From the NCBI GenBank assembly GCA_030765605.1, contig JAVCCG010000042.1, forward strand, positions 1 through 7,372: 7,372 bases of DNA, in the 5' to 3' direction. Position 1 is the first letter of the stretch. Every line of letters starts with the position of its first letter. The notes beneath the pieces were generated by a model. The model saw only the letters and a program-made list of their open reading frames with translations. It was not told the DNA's origin and did no database searches. Below are positions 1-6,047 of this stretch, piece after piece. This stretch comes from Candidatus Alcyoniella australis. Lineage in GTDB: Bacteria > Lernaellota > Lernaellaia > JAVCCG01 > Alcyoniellaceae. A program made the translations under genes and the position numbers.

Positions 1-11
1 GGGGTGAGCTG

Positions 12-446
12 ATGGCCAAGATCGACAAGTCCGACTGGACCGACGTTGAGCTGGACGAATACGGCGACTTCGTCATGGCTGCCGACGGCGATCTCGGTCT
101 GGTCTACGAGAACGACGCGCTCGGCCAGGACATCGCACACCGCGTATTGACCGTCCCCGGCTCCCTGCCCGAGACCGGGGACGACCCGGACATGGATGAG
201 GCCGACGACCCGGTAGACGAGTACGGCGCCGGCCTGCAGCGCTTTCTGCACAGCGAGCTCAACGCGGCCGGCCTGCGCGAGATGCTGCGCCTGGCCCGGG
301 GCGAGACGTCCAAGGAAGGCCGCGTGCGGCGCGACCTGATCGAGGTGCAACCGGTCGGGGTCGAGCAAAAGGGGCTCGATCTTCTGATCCGCGTCCAGCT
401 CGCGGACGGATCCACGGCCGAGTCTGAGGTCGAGGTGGGCACATGA
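12..446 (+). CDS. gp25/GPW-like baseplate wedge protein
   Basis: This 144-residue protein is probably the small wedge subunit that links the baseplate to the sheath of a contractile tail (T4 gp25, P2 gpW; Mu gp46 holds the same gene position). The sequence shows an acidic N-terminus, then a QDIAHRVLTVPG stretch (about residues 39-50), an acidic loop, EYGAGLQRFL (about 69-78), a helix, and an ending of beta type around RRDLIEVQPVGV. The order 'R-x-L-T-x-x-G, then YG-x-x-L, then V-R-x-D' and the length fit the gp25/GPW fold. The start ATG shares its A with a TGA at 10-12, so an upstream gene very likely ends there. The stop overlaps the next start (ATGA at 443-446). The family call rests on motif spacing and on the J-like gene that follows. 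Confidence 0.75.
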   Translation: MAKIDKSDWTDVELDEYGDFVMAADGDLGLVYENDALGQDIAHRVLTVPGSLPETGDDPDMDEADDPVDEYGAGLQRFLHSELNAAGLREMLRLARGETSKEGRVRRDLIEVQPVGVEQKGLDLLIRVQLADGSTAESEVEVGT

Positions 447-1597
447 ATATCAAAGACGCCGCGACCGTTTACGCCGAGCTAAAGGCCGACGCCCAGGCCG
501 AGGAGGCCAACGGCCTCAAGGTGCGCAACTACCGCCGGGGCGGCGTGTGGCGCACCCTGCTGTGGCTCGTGGCCCGCGCCGCTGCCGCGCTCTACTCGCT
601 GATCGAGCTCGCCGTCAATATGGCCTTCCTGGATTATTGGGAGGCTGAGCCCCAGTCCTCGCAGACCAGCAGCATCGTCCTGGATTGGATCGCCGGGCTG
701 CTCGATGTCCAGCGCAAAACGGCCCGCAAGGCCCAAGGTACGGTGACCGTCGGCCGCAATGACGCCTCGGGCAGCACGACCTTCCCGGCAGGTGCGGTGG
801 TGGCCACGGTCCAGGACGATCAGGGGCTGACCCTGCGCTTTGTTTGCGATGCGGACGTGATTCTGGCCGCGGGCGAGGCTGAGAAGTCGGTGGCGGTAAC
901 CGCCGAGAACGTGGGCTCGTCGTACAACACCGGCGGGGGCCTGATCACGGTTCTGGAGAGCGCGATCGAGGGGATCGATTACGTGCGCAACCCCGAGGAC
1001 TGGATCACGGTCGAGGGCTGCGACACCGAGACCAACGGCAAGCTCGCCGCCCGCTGCCGGCTAAAGTGGCAGGAGTTGAGCTACGGCCCGGGCCTGTACG
1101 AGAGCCTGGCGCAGGCCGTACAGGGCGTGGAGTCGGTCACCGTCGTGGACAACAACCCCCGCAGCGTGGGGACCGTGGACGTGATCATCGAGGGCTCAGC
1201 CGGATCGCCCAGCCCGGCGCTGCTGGCGGCCGTGCAGGCGCACATCGATAGCTGCAAGGTCGGAACGGACGATGTGCTGGTTCAGGGCCCGACCGCGAAG
1301 CTGCTTGACCTTTCCGTGGTGGCCACCAAGCACTATCAGGAGGGCGAGCTCTCCGCGTTCCTGGCCGCGGTCGAGGCGGCGATGGCCGACCTGTTCCAGC
1401 CCTCGAGCGCAGACTACGCCTTCCACATGGGCGAGAACTACCGTCGCAAGAAGGTCACGGACGCGGCGGCCGAGATCGAGCATTGCGTCAACTTCGAGGT
1501 GCAGACGCCGTCCCTGGCGGAGATCGAGATCGGTTCCAACGAGCTGCTTCAACCCGGGACCGTCACGGTCCGCGTTGTAACGGCGGGCAAACGATGA
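443..1597 (+). CDS. Baseplate J-like protein
   Basis: This 384-residue protein matches the baseplate J family (P2 gpJ, Mu gp47, T4 gp6-like), which forms the wedge ring of the contractile baseplate. The N-terminal third is helical with a hydrophobic Trp/Leu/Ala stretch (about residues 34-60). The family core follows: FPAGAVVAT (about 113-121), then a beta domain with the usual late block ENVGSSYNTGGGLITVL (about 155-171), then a Glu/Asp-rich DTETNGKLAARCRLKW, which corresponds to the 'G-x-D-x-E-x-x-x-x-x-R-x-R' signature. The C-terminal half alternates helix and strand, with VQGVESVTVVDN (about 229-240) typical of J proteins. A GAGGTG at 432-437 lies 5 bases before the ATG. The start overlaps the previous stop and the stop overlaps the next ATG, so translation is probably coupled. 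Length is normal and no damage is seen. Confidence 0.9.
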   Translation: MNIKDAATVYAELKADAQAEEANGLKVRNYRRGGVWRTLLWLVARAAAALYSLIELAVNMAFLDYWEAEPQSSQTSSIVLDWIAGLLDVQRKTARKAQGTVTVGRNDASGSTTFPAGAVVATVQDDQGLTLRFVCDADVILAAGEAEKSVAVTAENVGSSYNTGGGLITVLESAIEGIDYVRNPEDWITVEGCDTETNGKLAARCRLKWQELSYGPGLYESLAQAVQGVESVTVVDNNPRSVGTVDVIIEGSAGSPSPALLAAVQAHIDSCKVGTDDVLVQGPTAKLLDLSVVATKHYQEGELSAFLAAVEAAMADLFQPSSADYAFHMGENYRRKKVTDAAAEIEHCVNFEVQTPSLAEIEIGSNELLQPGTVTVRVVTAGKR

Positions 1598-2337
1598 TCG
1601 GCTTCAGCGAGTACCTCAGGCGTCGAGCGCACGTGATCTTCAAGAAGAAGCCCCGGCCCGACGGCCGCAAACGTGACACCGAGTTCTTTTTCGAGATCGC
1701 CGGCCGGACGCTGGACAGAGTGCGGGATCAGATCGTGACCCTGCTGCGCCAGATGGTCGCCGGCAGCGCCGGGGGCGAGTACCTGGTGCGCCACGGCCGC
1801 AACGCCGGGCTTAACAAGCTGCCGCTGGAGACCGACGAACAGTTCCGGGCCAAGGTCGCCAATCCCTGGGCTCACTGGCGCTACGCCGGATCGCCCTCGC
1901 GCCTCGAGGAGCACGCCACGCTCTTGGGCTACGAGATCGAGGTCGAGGAGGTCTTCCGCGACTACGCGGAGGGCGAGCCCCGGACGCGCTGGAGCGACCT
2001 GCGCGTGACCGTGCTCGATCTGGGCATGCTGCCCCAGCGCGATTTCCTACACGAGCTGCGGCGTCGGCGGCCGGCGCGCTCGATCATGCAGTTCGAGCTG
2101 GGGCCCGAGCTTCAGGTCTGCTGGTTCGACGACGACGGCGGATCGTGGGACGACCTGGGGCAGTTCGACGACTGGACCGTCGGCCCGTGGGAGCGCTTCG
2201 ACGACGGCCTGGGGCTGCGCTTTGACGACGGCGGGTACTTCGACGGATGGCGCGGCCAGGCTGAGCCTCCGACCTACGCTTACTTCGACGATTCCGGCCT
2301 GCTCGATGACAGCGGCCGCTTTGATCTCGCTTATTAG
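1594..2337 (+). CDS. Tail protein I-like (baseplate/fibre connector) with FDD-repeat tail
   Basis: This 247-residue protein sits between the J-like gene and the fibre gene, the slot of P2 gpI and Mu gp48, which connect baseplate and fibres. I chose the ATG at 1594 because it overlaps the previous stop (ATGA) and because upstream in-frame codons lie inside the J gene. The N-terminus is strongly basic (about residues 9-27), followed by amphipathic helices with LETDEQFRAKVANPW (about 79-93) and SRLEEHATLLGYEIEVEEV (about 100-118), both typical of I-type proteins that bind the baseplate ring. From about residue 177 the protein becomes a run of short Phe/Trp-Asp-Asp-Gly units. This could be a repetitive attachment or metal-binding tail. 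The function of that part is not known to me. The call rests on position and helical layout more than on exact motifs. Confidence 0.7.
   Translation: MIGFSEYLRRRAHVIFKKKPRPDGRKRDTEFFFEIAGRTLDRVRDQIVTLLRQMVAGSAGGEYLVRHGRNAGLNKLPLETDEQFRAKVANPWAHWRYAGSPSRLEEHATLLGYEIEVEEVFRDYAEGEPRTRWSDLRVTVLDLGMLPQRDFLHELRRRRPARSIMQFELGPELQVCWFDDDGGSWDDLGQFDDWTVGPWERFDDGLGLRFDDGGYFDGWRGQAEPPTYAYFDDSGLLDDSGRFDLAY
2122..2325 (+). repeat. In-frame (F/W/L)DD(G) coding repeats
   Basis: The 3' end of the I-like gene carries degenerate repeats of a ttcgacgac-like unit, with Phe codons at 2125, 2164, 2197, 2221, 2239, 2284 and 2320, each followed by Asp, plus WDD and LDD variants between them. At protein level this gives WFDDD, WDD, FDDW, FDDG, FDDG, FDGW, FDDS, LDD and FDL. 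Spacing is irregular (roughly 6-15 codons), so this is a degenerate protein repeat and not a perfect tandem DNA repeat. Confidence 0.85.
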
Positions 2338-2340
2338 GAG
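2336..2340 (+). promoter_or_regulatory. Ribosome binding site of the fibre gene
   Basis: AGGAG starts inside the TAG stop codon of the I-like gene and lies 6 bases before the fibre ATG at 2347. It is the best Shine-Dalgarno of the structural genes here, which fits a product that is not translated only by coupling. Confidence 0.75.
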
Positions 2341-2346
2341 AAGACC

Positions 2347-4479
2347 ATGACTCAAATTCGGACCTTCGATTACAAGGAAGAGCGGCGCACGCTGTTTCTC
2401 AACCGCCATCTAAAGGGCCTGATGCTGCCCGGCTTCCATTCCGGGTTTGGCGTGCAGGCGGGCTCCTCGGGCAAGCTGACTATTACGGCCGGCGTGATGT
2501 GCACGCGCGACGGCGTTCGCATCGAGGAGACCGAGGACCTGGCCGACTGCCTGGACATCGAGGCCAATTCCTCGGGCGAGGTGAGGTGCGACCGCATCGT
2601 GCTGCGGCACGAGTTCCAGGAGGCATACCCCGCGCTGCCCGCGACCTACGAGATTCTACAGGGTACGCCCGGCGCCAACGCGCCGCCTTCCGAGCCCTCC
2701 GACGGCTATACCCTGGCCGTGGGCTACATCATGCCCGGCCAGTCCGATTACGGCTCGATCATCAGCAGCGGACGCTTTCAGGAGAATTTCCGCTACATCG
2801 AGATCGGCAGCGGCAGGTATGGCACCAACGACAGCTACGAAACGCCCGAGCTGCTGGCGGCGGACTACAACGGCTGGGACGGGCTGCTGCGAGCGATCGA
2901 CGACCTGCGTGACGAGACCGTGTTCGTTCGCCTGGTTGGCACGATCGATATCCACGGCACCCTGGAGGTCCCCGCGGGTTGGGCCGTGGACGCCTCGGCC
3001 GGGTGGATCGCGGCCGACAGCGGGGTGTCCCCGGCCGTTGACCTGCTGAGCTGGGCCGGCTCCGGCCAGGTCACGCAGGAGACCGGGGAGTACTACATCG
3101 AGGACACCGGCCACGAGCTGAGCAAGCTCTCGAAGCTCGCCCTGCTGATCATCGAGGGCGGCGGCAATACGGCGTATTGCAACATCGCCGAGCGCGTTAG
3201 CTCAACCAAGGGGCGCCTCAGCGTGCAGAGCTGCAGCCCCGAGATGCCCACGGGCGAGGTGACTTACAAGGCCCTGGCCAGCGCCCGCTGGGAGGGCGGA
3301 ACGATCATCGCCGCCGAGGGGGGCGATGGCCTGCATGCGGATTATCTGCAAAATGGCCCGATCCGGCGGCTGTTCTGCGCCTGTGCGGGTTCGGGCGGCC
3401 AGGCAATCAGCTCCGAGGGCGCTGGCTACGACGCGGTAATCGATGGCTGCAAGGTGCAAGGCTCCTGGTCCAAGGCCATCGCCGTTGACAACTGGCAAGG
3501 CGGCCGGGTCGTGAACAACGACTGCTCCACCCGCGAAATACTGATCGGCCAGAACTGCACCGATGTACTGGTCAAGGGCAACACGGGGAACACAAAGCTT
3601 TACGGCCAGGGGTGCGGCGACTTCTCCAAGCCCTTCAGCCAGGAACACAGCCTGGCCGGCGTGCACGATCAGCACCAAGAGTACGCCTACGTCCGCACCG
3701 GCGTGGTCGTGCTGGAGCCGCTGGTGGCCCAGGCTCTGGCCGAGCAGAAGGTTGTGCGGCTGCCCTTGGGGCGCGGCGCGAGCTTCGCCGAGGGAGATAT
3801 CGTCTGGCTACGCGGTAACGCCACGGCCGGCTCAGCCGAGTTCAACCGGGTGGACAGCATCACGCCCGGCGAGGGCGAGATCGAGTACGACGAGATCACC
3901 CTGGTGGACGATCTGCAATGGACCAAGGACTACACCCAGGGCGGCCCGTACTCGATCATTGCCCGGGTCAAACGCCTGGACCTGCTGCTCGACGGCCGCG
4001 ATCGTTTGGTCGGCTGCCGTGGCGTGGTTCGGCCCCAGGAGCACGCCAACACCCTTGAGGACGCCCTGACCAGACTGCCCGGCGGCGAGAACGATTCCGA
4101 GATGCACGCCTGGCTTGAGCCGGCCGGGTCCAGCGGAGTGGACATTAAGGCCCGCTCCGTGCGCTACGCGGCTTGCCAGGTTTACGCGGCCGACGGCGTA
4201 CATCCCGTGGGCGTGGACGCCCGGCCGTCCCTCGATAGCTGGGGTGTGCTCCACGATGACAACTGGGTGCTGACCCTCGACCCGGCGTACAACCCCCAAG
4301 GGCGGCTGTTCGTGGCCAACGCCGATGTGACCATCGGCGGCGAGACCGCGATCGGCGCCGGCGAGCTGCTGATCACGGGCATCGGCTGGGAGACCGAGGA
4401 CCTGGACAATTATCGCGGCCTGATGCCCTACATCCTGACCATCACCCTCTCGCCCATCCTCGGCGGCGGATACGTATGA
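2347..4479 (+). CDS. Tail fibre / tail spike protein, beta-helix-like
   Basis: This 710-residue protein is probably the host-recognition fibre or spike. The N-terminus (about residues 1-145) resembles the baseplate-attachment part of phage fibre proteins: a FDYKEERRTLFLNR start, a hydrophobic LKGLMLPGF segment, then beta-rich sequence with DRIVLRHEF and a Gly/Pro-rich loop. A 'GSGRYGTNDSYETPELLA' linker follows (about 157-174). The middle (about 270-420) has short strands with Gly, Asn and Cys turns (for example SSEGAGYDAVIDGC and GGRVVNNDC), like the rungs of a right-handed parallel beta-helix. The C-terminal part (about 430-710) is beta-rich with repeated Gly/Asp turns. Some phage beta-helix spikes cleave surface polysaccharide, but no catalytic residues can be assigned by eye. 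No fibre-assembly chaperone gene follows; the next gene is on the other strand. Confidence 0.8.
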   Translation: MTQIRTFDYKEERRTLFLNRHLKGLMLPGFHSGFGVQAGSSGKLTITAGVMCTRDGVRIEETEDLADCLDIEANSSGEVRCDRIVLRHEFQEAYPALPATYEILQGTPGANAPPSEPSDGYTLAVGYIMPGQSDYGSIISSGRFQENFRYIEIGSGRYGTNDSYETPELLAADYNGWDGLLRAIDDLRDETVFVRLVGTIDIHGTLEVPAGWAVDASAGWIAADSGVSPAVDLLSWAGSGQVTQETGEYYIEDTGHELSKLSKLALLIIEGGGNTAYCNIAERVSSTKGRLSVQSCSPEMPTGEVTYKALASARWEGGTIIAAEGGDGLHADYLQNGPIRRLFCACAGSGGQAISSEGAGYDAVIDGCKVQGSWSKAIAVDNWQGGRVVNNDCSTREILIGQNCTDVLVKGNTGNTKLYGQGCGDFSKPFSQEHSLAGVHDQHQEYAYVRTGVVVLEPLVAQALAEQKVVRLPLGRGASFAEGDIVWLRGNATAGSAEFNRVDSITPGEGEIEYDEITLVDDLQWTKDYTQGGPYSIIARVKRLDLLLDGRDRLVGCRGVVRPQEHANTLEDALTRLPGGENDSEMHAWLEPAGSSGVDIKARSVRYAACQVYAADGVHPVGVDARPSLDSWGVLHDDNWVLTLDPAYNPQGRLFVANADVTIGGETAIGAGELLITGIGWETEDLDNYRGLMPYILTITLSPILGGGYV

Positions 4480-4511
4480 GAGAGCCAAGCCCTGGAAGAC
4501 GATAGATGAGC

Positions 4512-5012
4512 CTACAGAGAAAGCCCCGCAGCCAGGATGTTATTGAGTACGGCAATAAAGGCTGGATGTTGGGAAAGATCTTTCAACTTTTCCAGAATTG
4601 TCTTGCGCTCATCATCTTCCATTTCTACTTCTTCCAGTCCCTTATTGAACTGCTCAAGGAGCTGGTTGGCATTCAGGATGATGGTTTGCGAGCCTCCGAC
4701 ATTAACGGCGCCACCGGACAAAGAGCCGATATTAAACACCTGATTCTGTTGGAGTGGCAATTCCGAACCAACATTGGTATCCGTTTGTTCTACTTCATCG
4801 ACGCCATCTATCGTAATGGTTACATGGCCGATAGCCATCCTTTTCAGAAGACCTTTTTGAACAAGATACTGGGTTTCCCGAAGGACGTCCTTTTGCTCCA
4901 GTCCCAAGGCTCTGGCCATTTCCTCGATAGGAACCATGACTCCCATTCCAAGTGCCTGGCACTCAGAATACATAAGACTAAGGATTTTTCCTCGTATTTC
5001 CTGATTGGTCAT
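4512..5012 (-). CDS. Winged-helix-like protein with Gly/Asn-rich strand motif, unknown function
   Basis: This 166-residue protein has three visible parts. Residues 1-75 look like a winged helix: two or three helices (EIRGKILSLMYSE, IEEMARALGL, KDVLRETQYLVQKGLLKR) followed by a wing-type strand VTITIDGVDEVE. Residues 93-115 form a Gly/Asn/Val block, FNIGSLSGGAVNVGG then SQTIILN. Residues 116-164 are helical, with a charged EEVEMEDDERKTILEKLKDL stretch and a hydrophobic end. I know this three-part layout from stand-alone bacterial and archaeal proteins of unknown role. I chose the ATG at 5012 because the reverse strand reads gaaaggg 8 bases before it. An in-frame extension of 30 residues upstream is possible but looks unlike coding sequence. 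The gene converges on the fibre gene (32 bases between stops) and diverges from the next. It has lower GC than all its neighbours. A regulator, or a protein that assembles through the Gly/Asn motif, is an inference. Confidence 0.75.
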   Translation of the reverse strand: MTNQEIRGKILSLMYSECQALGMGVMVPIEEMARALGLEQKDVLRETQYLVQKGLLKRMAIGHVTITIDGVDEVEQTDTNVGSELPLQQNQVFNIGSLSGGAVNVGGSQTIILNANQLLEQFNKGLEEVEMEDDERKTILEKLKDLSQHPAFIAVLNNILAAGLSL

Positions 5013-5067
5013 GTCGCCATCCCTTTCAATTTTGTAATTCCTTCCAACCATTCGCATGGTCCATGTA

Positions 5068-5097
5068 TGTATAAAACAATTCCATTTTTGTTGTCGG
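5068..5097 (-). promoter_or_regulatory. Possible promoter of the minus-strand island gene
   Basis: Read on the minus strand, CCGACA (5092-5097) and TATACA (5068-5073) are 18 bases apart and resemble sigma-70 -35 and -10 boxes. They lie about 55 bases before the chosen ATG. A cargo gene against the operon needs its own promoter, which supports the call, but the -35 box matches only 4 of 6 consensus bases. Confidence 0.35.
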
Positions 5098-5099
5098 AG
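5096..5099 (+). promoter_or_regulatory. Ribosome binding site deciding the 5108 start
   Basis: GGAG lies 8 bases before GTG 5108 and only 2 bases before the in-frame TTG at 5102, so the GTG is the better start for the following gene. Confidence 0.55.
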
Positions 5100-5107
5100 C
5101 ATTGCAG

Positions 5108-5875
5108 GTGAGGCGCTTCGAGCGGCCCTTCTGGATTCTGGCCTGCCTGGCGCTGATCGCCGGCCTGGCCTGGAGCCAGTGGACCGTCTCCGAGTTCAAG
5201 CAGCGCGCAGCAGCCGCCACGCGCCTGGCTGCCGGCGTGCTGGTCGAGATGGGCTTCGAGGCCGCGGTCCCGGCCTCGGCGCGCGAGCTGGCCAAGGCCT
5301 TTGGCTCAGGCATCGAGCAGATTGAGGGCAGTGGGCTACAGCTCGTCGCGGTCGAAAAAACAAGTTTGCGGGTCCGGTCCTCCCGCAGGGCGGTGCGGCG
5401 GTCCCGGCCTCGGGCCGGGGCCGCTGCGCCCAAAACAACGCCTGCGGCCCAAGCCGTGCCGCTGCCCTGGACCGATGGCCGACTCACCCTCGAGCGCTAT
5501 CACGACCAGGCGCTGGATTACTCGCTCGATCAGCGCTTTCGCGCCCAGGGCTCCTACATCGCCGACATGACCGGGGAGATCCGCTTCGGCGCGTTCGAGC
5601 TGGTCGAGCTCGGCGACAACGGCGAGCCCCTCGAGGGCTCTCAATCCGAGGTTACTGAATATGAGTTGCTCGCCCTGCGCGAGCCCGCACGCTCCGAGGA
5701 GCGGCCGCTCAAGTGGGGTGTGTTCGGCGGCGTCACAGCCGGAGGCGAGGGACGGCTCAAAGGGCTGTTCGCCGGGCCCCGGCTGCGCTGGAAGGGTTTT
5801 GGCATTGGCCTCGCCGGCCAGGTGGACGACACCCTTGCCCCGGGGATCTCGATCGAGGTGGAGTACTTCCCGTAG
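5108..5875 (+). CDS. Membrane-anchored phage protein of unknown function
   Basis: I do not recognise this 255-residue protein. Two or three basic residues at the N-terminus precede a hydrophobic stretch (FWILACLALIAGLAW, about residues 8-22), which suggests one inner-membrane anchor with the rest in the periplasm. No good lipobox is seen: the Cys at 12 lies inside the hydrophobic core. An Ala-rich helical part follows (about 31-70), then a basic Arg/Ala/Pro linker (about 88-117), then a mixed domain. The end (about 201-255) is Gly-rich and strand-like (WGVFGGVTAGG, LFAGPRLRWKGFGIGLAGQ) and finishes in EVEYFP. A Gly-rich, strand-like C-terminus behind an N-terminal anchor is seen in several late-operon phage proteins, including inner-membrane lysis or spanin-type accessory proteins. 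A lysis role is only a guess. The gene is GC-rich like the tail operon. Confidence 0.7.
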   Translation: MRRFERPFWILACLALIAGLAWSQWTVSEFKQRAAAATRLAAGVLVEMGFEAAVPASARELAKAFGSGIEQIEGSGLQLVAVEKTSLRVRSSRRAVRRSRPRAGAAAPKTTPAAQAVPLPWTDGRLTLERYHDQALDYSLDQRFRAQGSYIADMTGEIRFGAFELVELGDNGEPLEGSQSEVTEYELLALREPARSEERPLKWGVFGGVTAGGEGRLKGLFAGPRLRWKGFGIGLAGQVDDTLAPGISIEVEYFP

Positions 5876-5895
5876 CCGCCGACAGCGTCAGATGC

Positions 5896-5930
5896 GGCCT
5901 TGCCCCGGCTGGAAAGGTGGGGGCAGGGCC
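5896..5930 (+). terminator. Strong 11-bp hairpin after the membrane-protein gene
   Basis: GGCCTTGCCCC (5896-5906) pairs with GGGGCAGGGCC (5920-5930) through 11 base pairs, one of them a G-U wobble, around a 13-base loop. It begins 20 bases after the TAG stop at 5873-5875. There is no run of T after it, so it is not a classic intrinsic terminator. It may be a U-tract-less terminator or an mRNA 3'-end stabiliser that closes the upstream transcript. Confidence 0.55.
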
Positions 5931-5982
5931 AGGAGTTGTAGCCTCCCAACCCGACCCACGCGCCAACGTGGACCACAGAAAA

Positions 5983-6022
5983 ACCTGCTGCCCCCTTACA
6001 CGCAGTGCGGATGTTAGCAGGT
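5983..6022 (+). promoter_or_regulatory. 7-bp perfect inverted repeat upstream of the methyltransferase gene
   Basis: ACCTGCT (5983-5989) and AGCAGGT (6016-6022) are exact reverse complements separated by 26 bases. They end 12 bases before the Shine-Dalgarno of the methyltransferase gene. This could be a split operator or an RNA stem that controls translation. Chance is possible for a 7-bp stem with a long loop. A smaller 5-bp stem (CCACG/CGTGG) lies nearby at 5956-5971. The rest of the 172-base gap shows no gene. Confidence 0.3.
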
Positions 6023-6034
6023 CGCCCCGGGGTT

Positions 6035-6042
6035 GAGGAGGA
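6035..6042 (+). promoter_or_regulatory. Ribosome binding site deciding the GTG 6048 start
   Basis: GAGGAGGA is a near-perfect Shine-Dalgarno sequence 5 bases before GTG 6048. The longer in-frame TTG at 6033 overlaps this site and can be excluded. Confidence 0.85.
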
Positions 6043-6047
6043 TTCCA

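Larger units (their letters stand above)
4480..5100. other. Lower-GC cargo island (moron-like)
   Basis: Base composition drops sharply from the GC-rich fibre gene to AT-richer DNA soon after about 4535 and returns to GC-rich by about 5105. The only gene in it points against the operon. No transposase, integrase, tRNA or clear target-site duplication is visible at either edge, so it was not obviously carried by a known element. The pattern fits a moron, an independently expressed cargo gene acquired between two late genes. The exact borders are my estimate. Confidence 0.6.

Noticed and set aside
1483-1593. Longer TTG start for the I-like gene
   Set aside because: It would overlap the J-like gene by over 100 bases and add an Arg-rich shadow sequence. 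ATG 1594 gives the usual 4-base overlap.
3832-4488. A 218-codon minus-strand frame inside the fibre gene
   Set aside because: It is an antisense shadow of a GC-rich gene, with low-complexity Gly/Ala/Val/Arg composition and no domain pattern.
5070-5075. TATAAA on the + strand as a -10 box for the membrane-protein gene
   Set aside because: No acceptable -35 box is found at the right distance, and the same AT-rich stretch fits better as the minus-strand promoter.
5013-5102. A 30-residue upstream extension of the minus-strand island protein
   Set aside because: The added residues (starting LRQQKWNCF) do not fit the winged-helix start, would use a rare start codon, and overlap the likely promoter. 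ATG 5012 has a good Shine-Dalgarno.
4480-5110. Insertion sequence or transposon ends around the island
   Set aside because: No terminal inverted repeats, target duplication or transposase are visible at the borders.
4506-5111. A 201-codon + strand open frame across the whole island
   Set aside because: It lies opposite the minus-strand gene, has no sensible ribosome binding site, and its translation is rich in Phe/Ile/His with no domain pattern. The minus-strand frame has a clear domain layout and a ribosome binding site.
6033-6047. TTG 6033 as the start of the methyltransferase
   Set aside because: The codon overlaps the Shine-Dalgarno GAGGAGGA, which is correctly spaced for GTG 6048.
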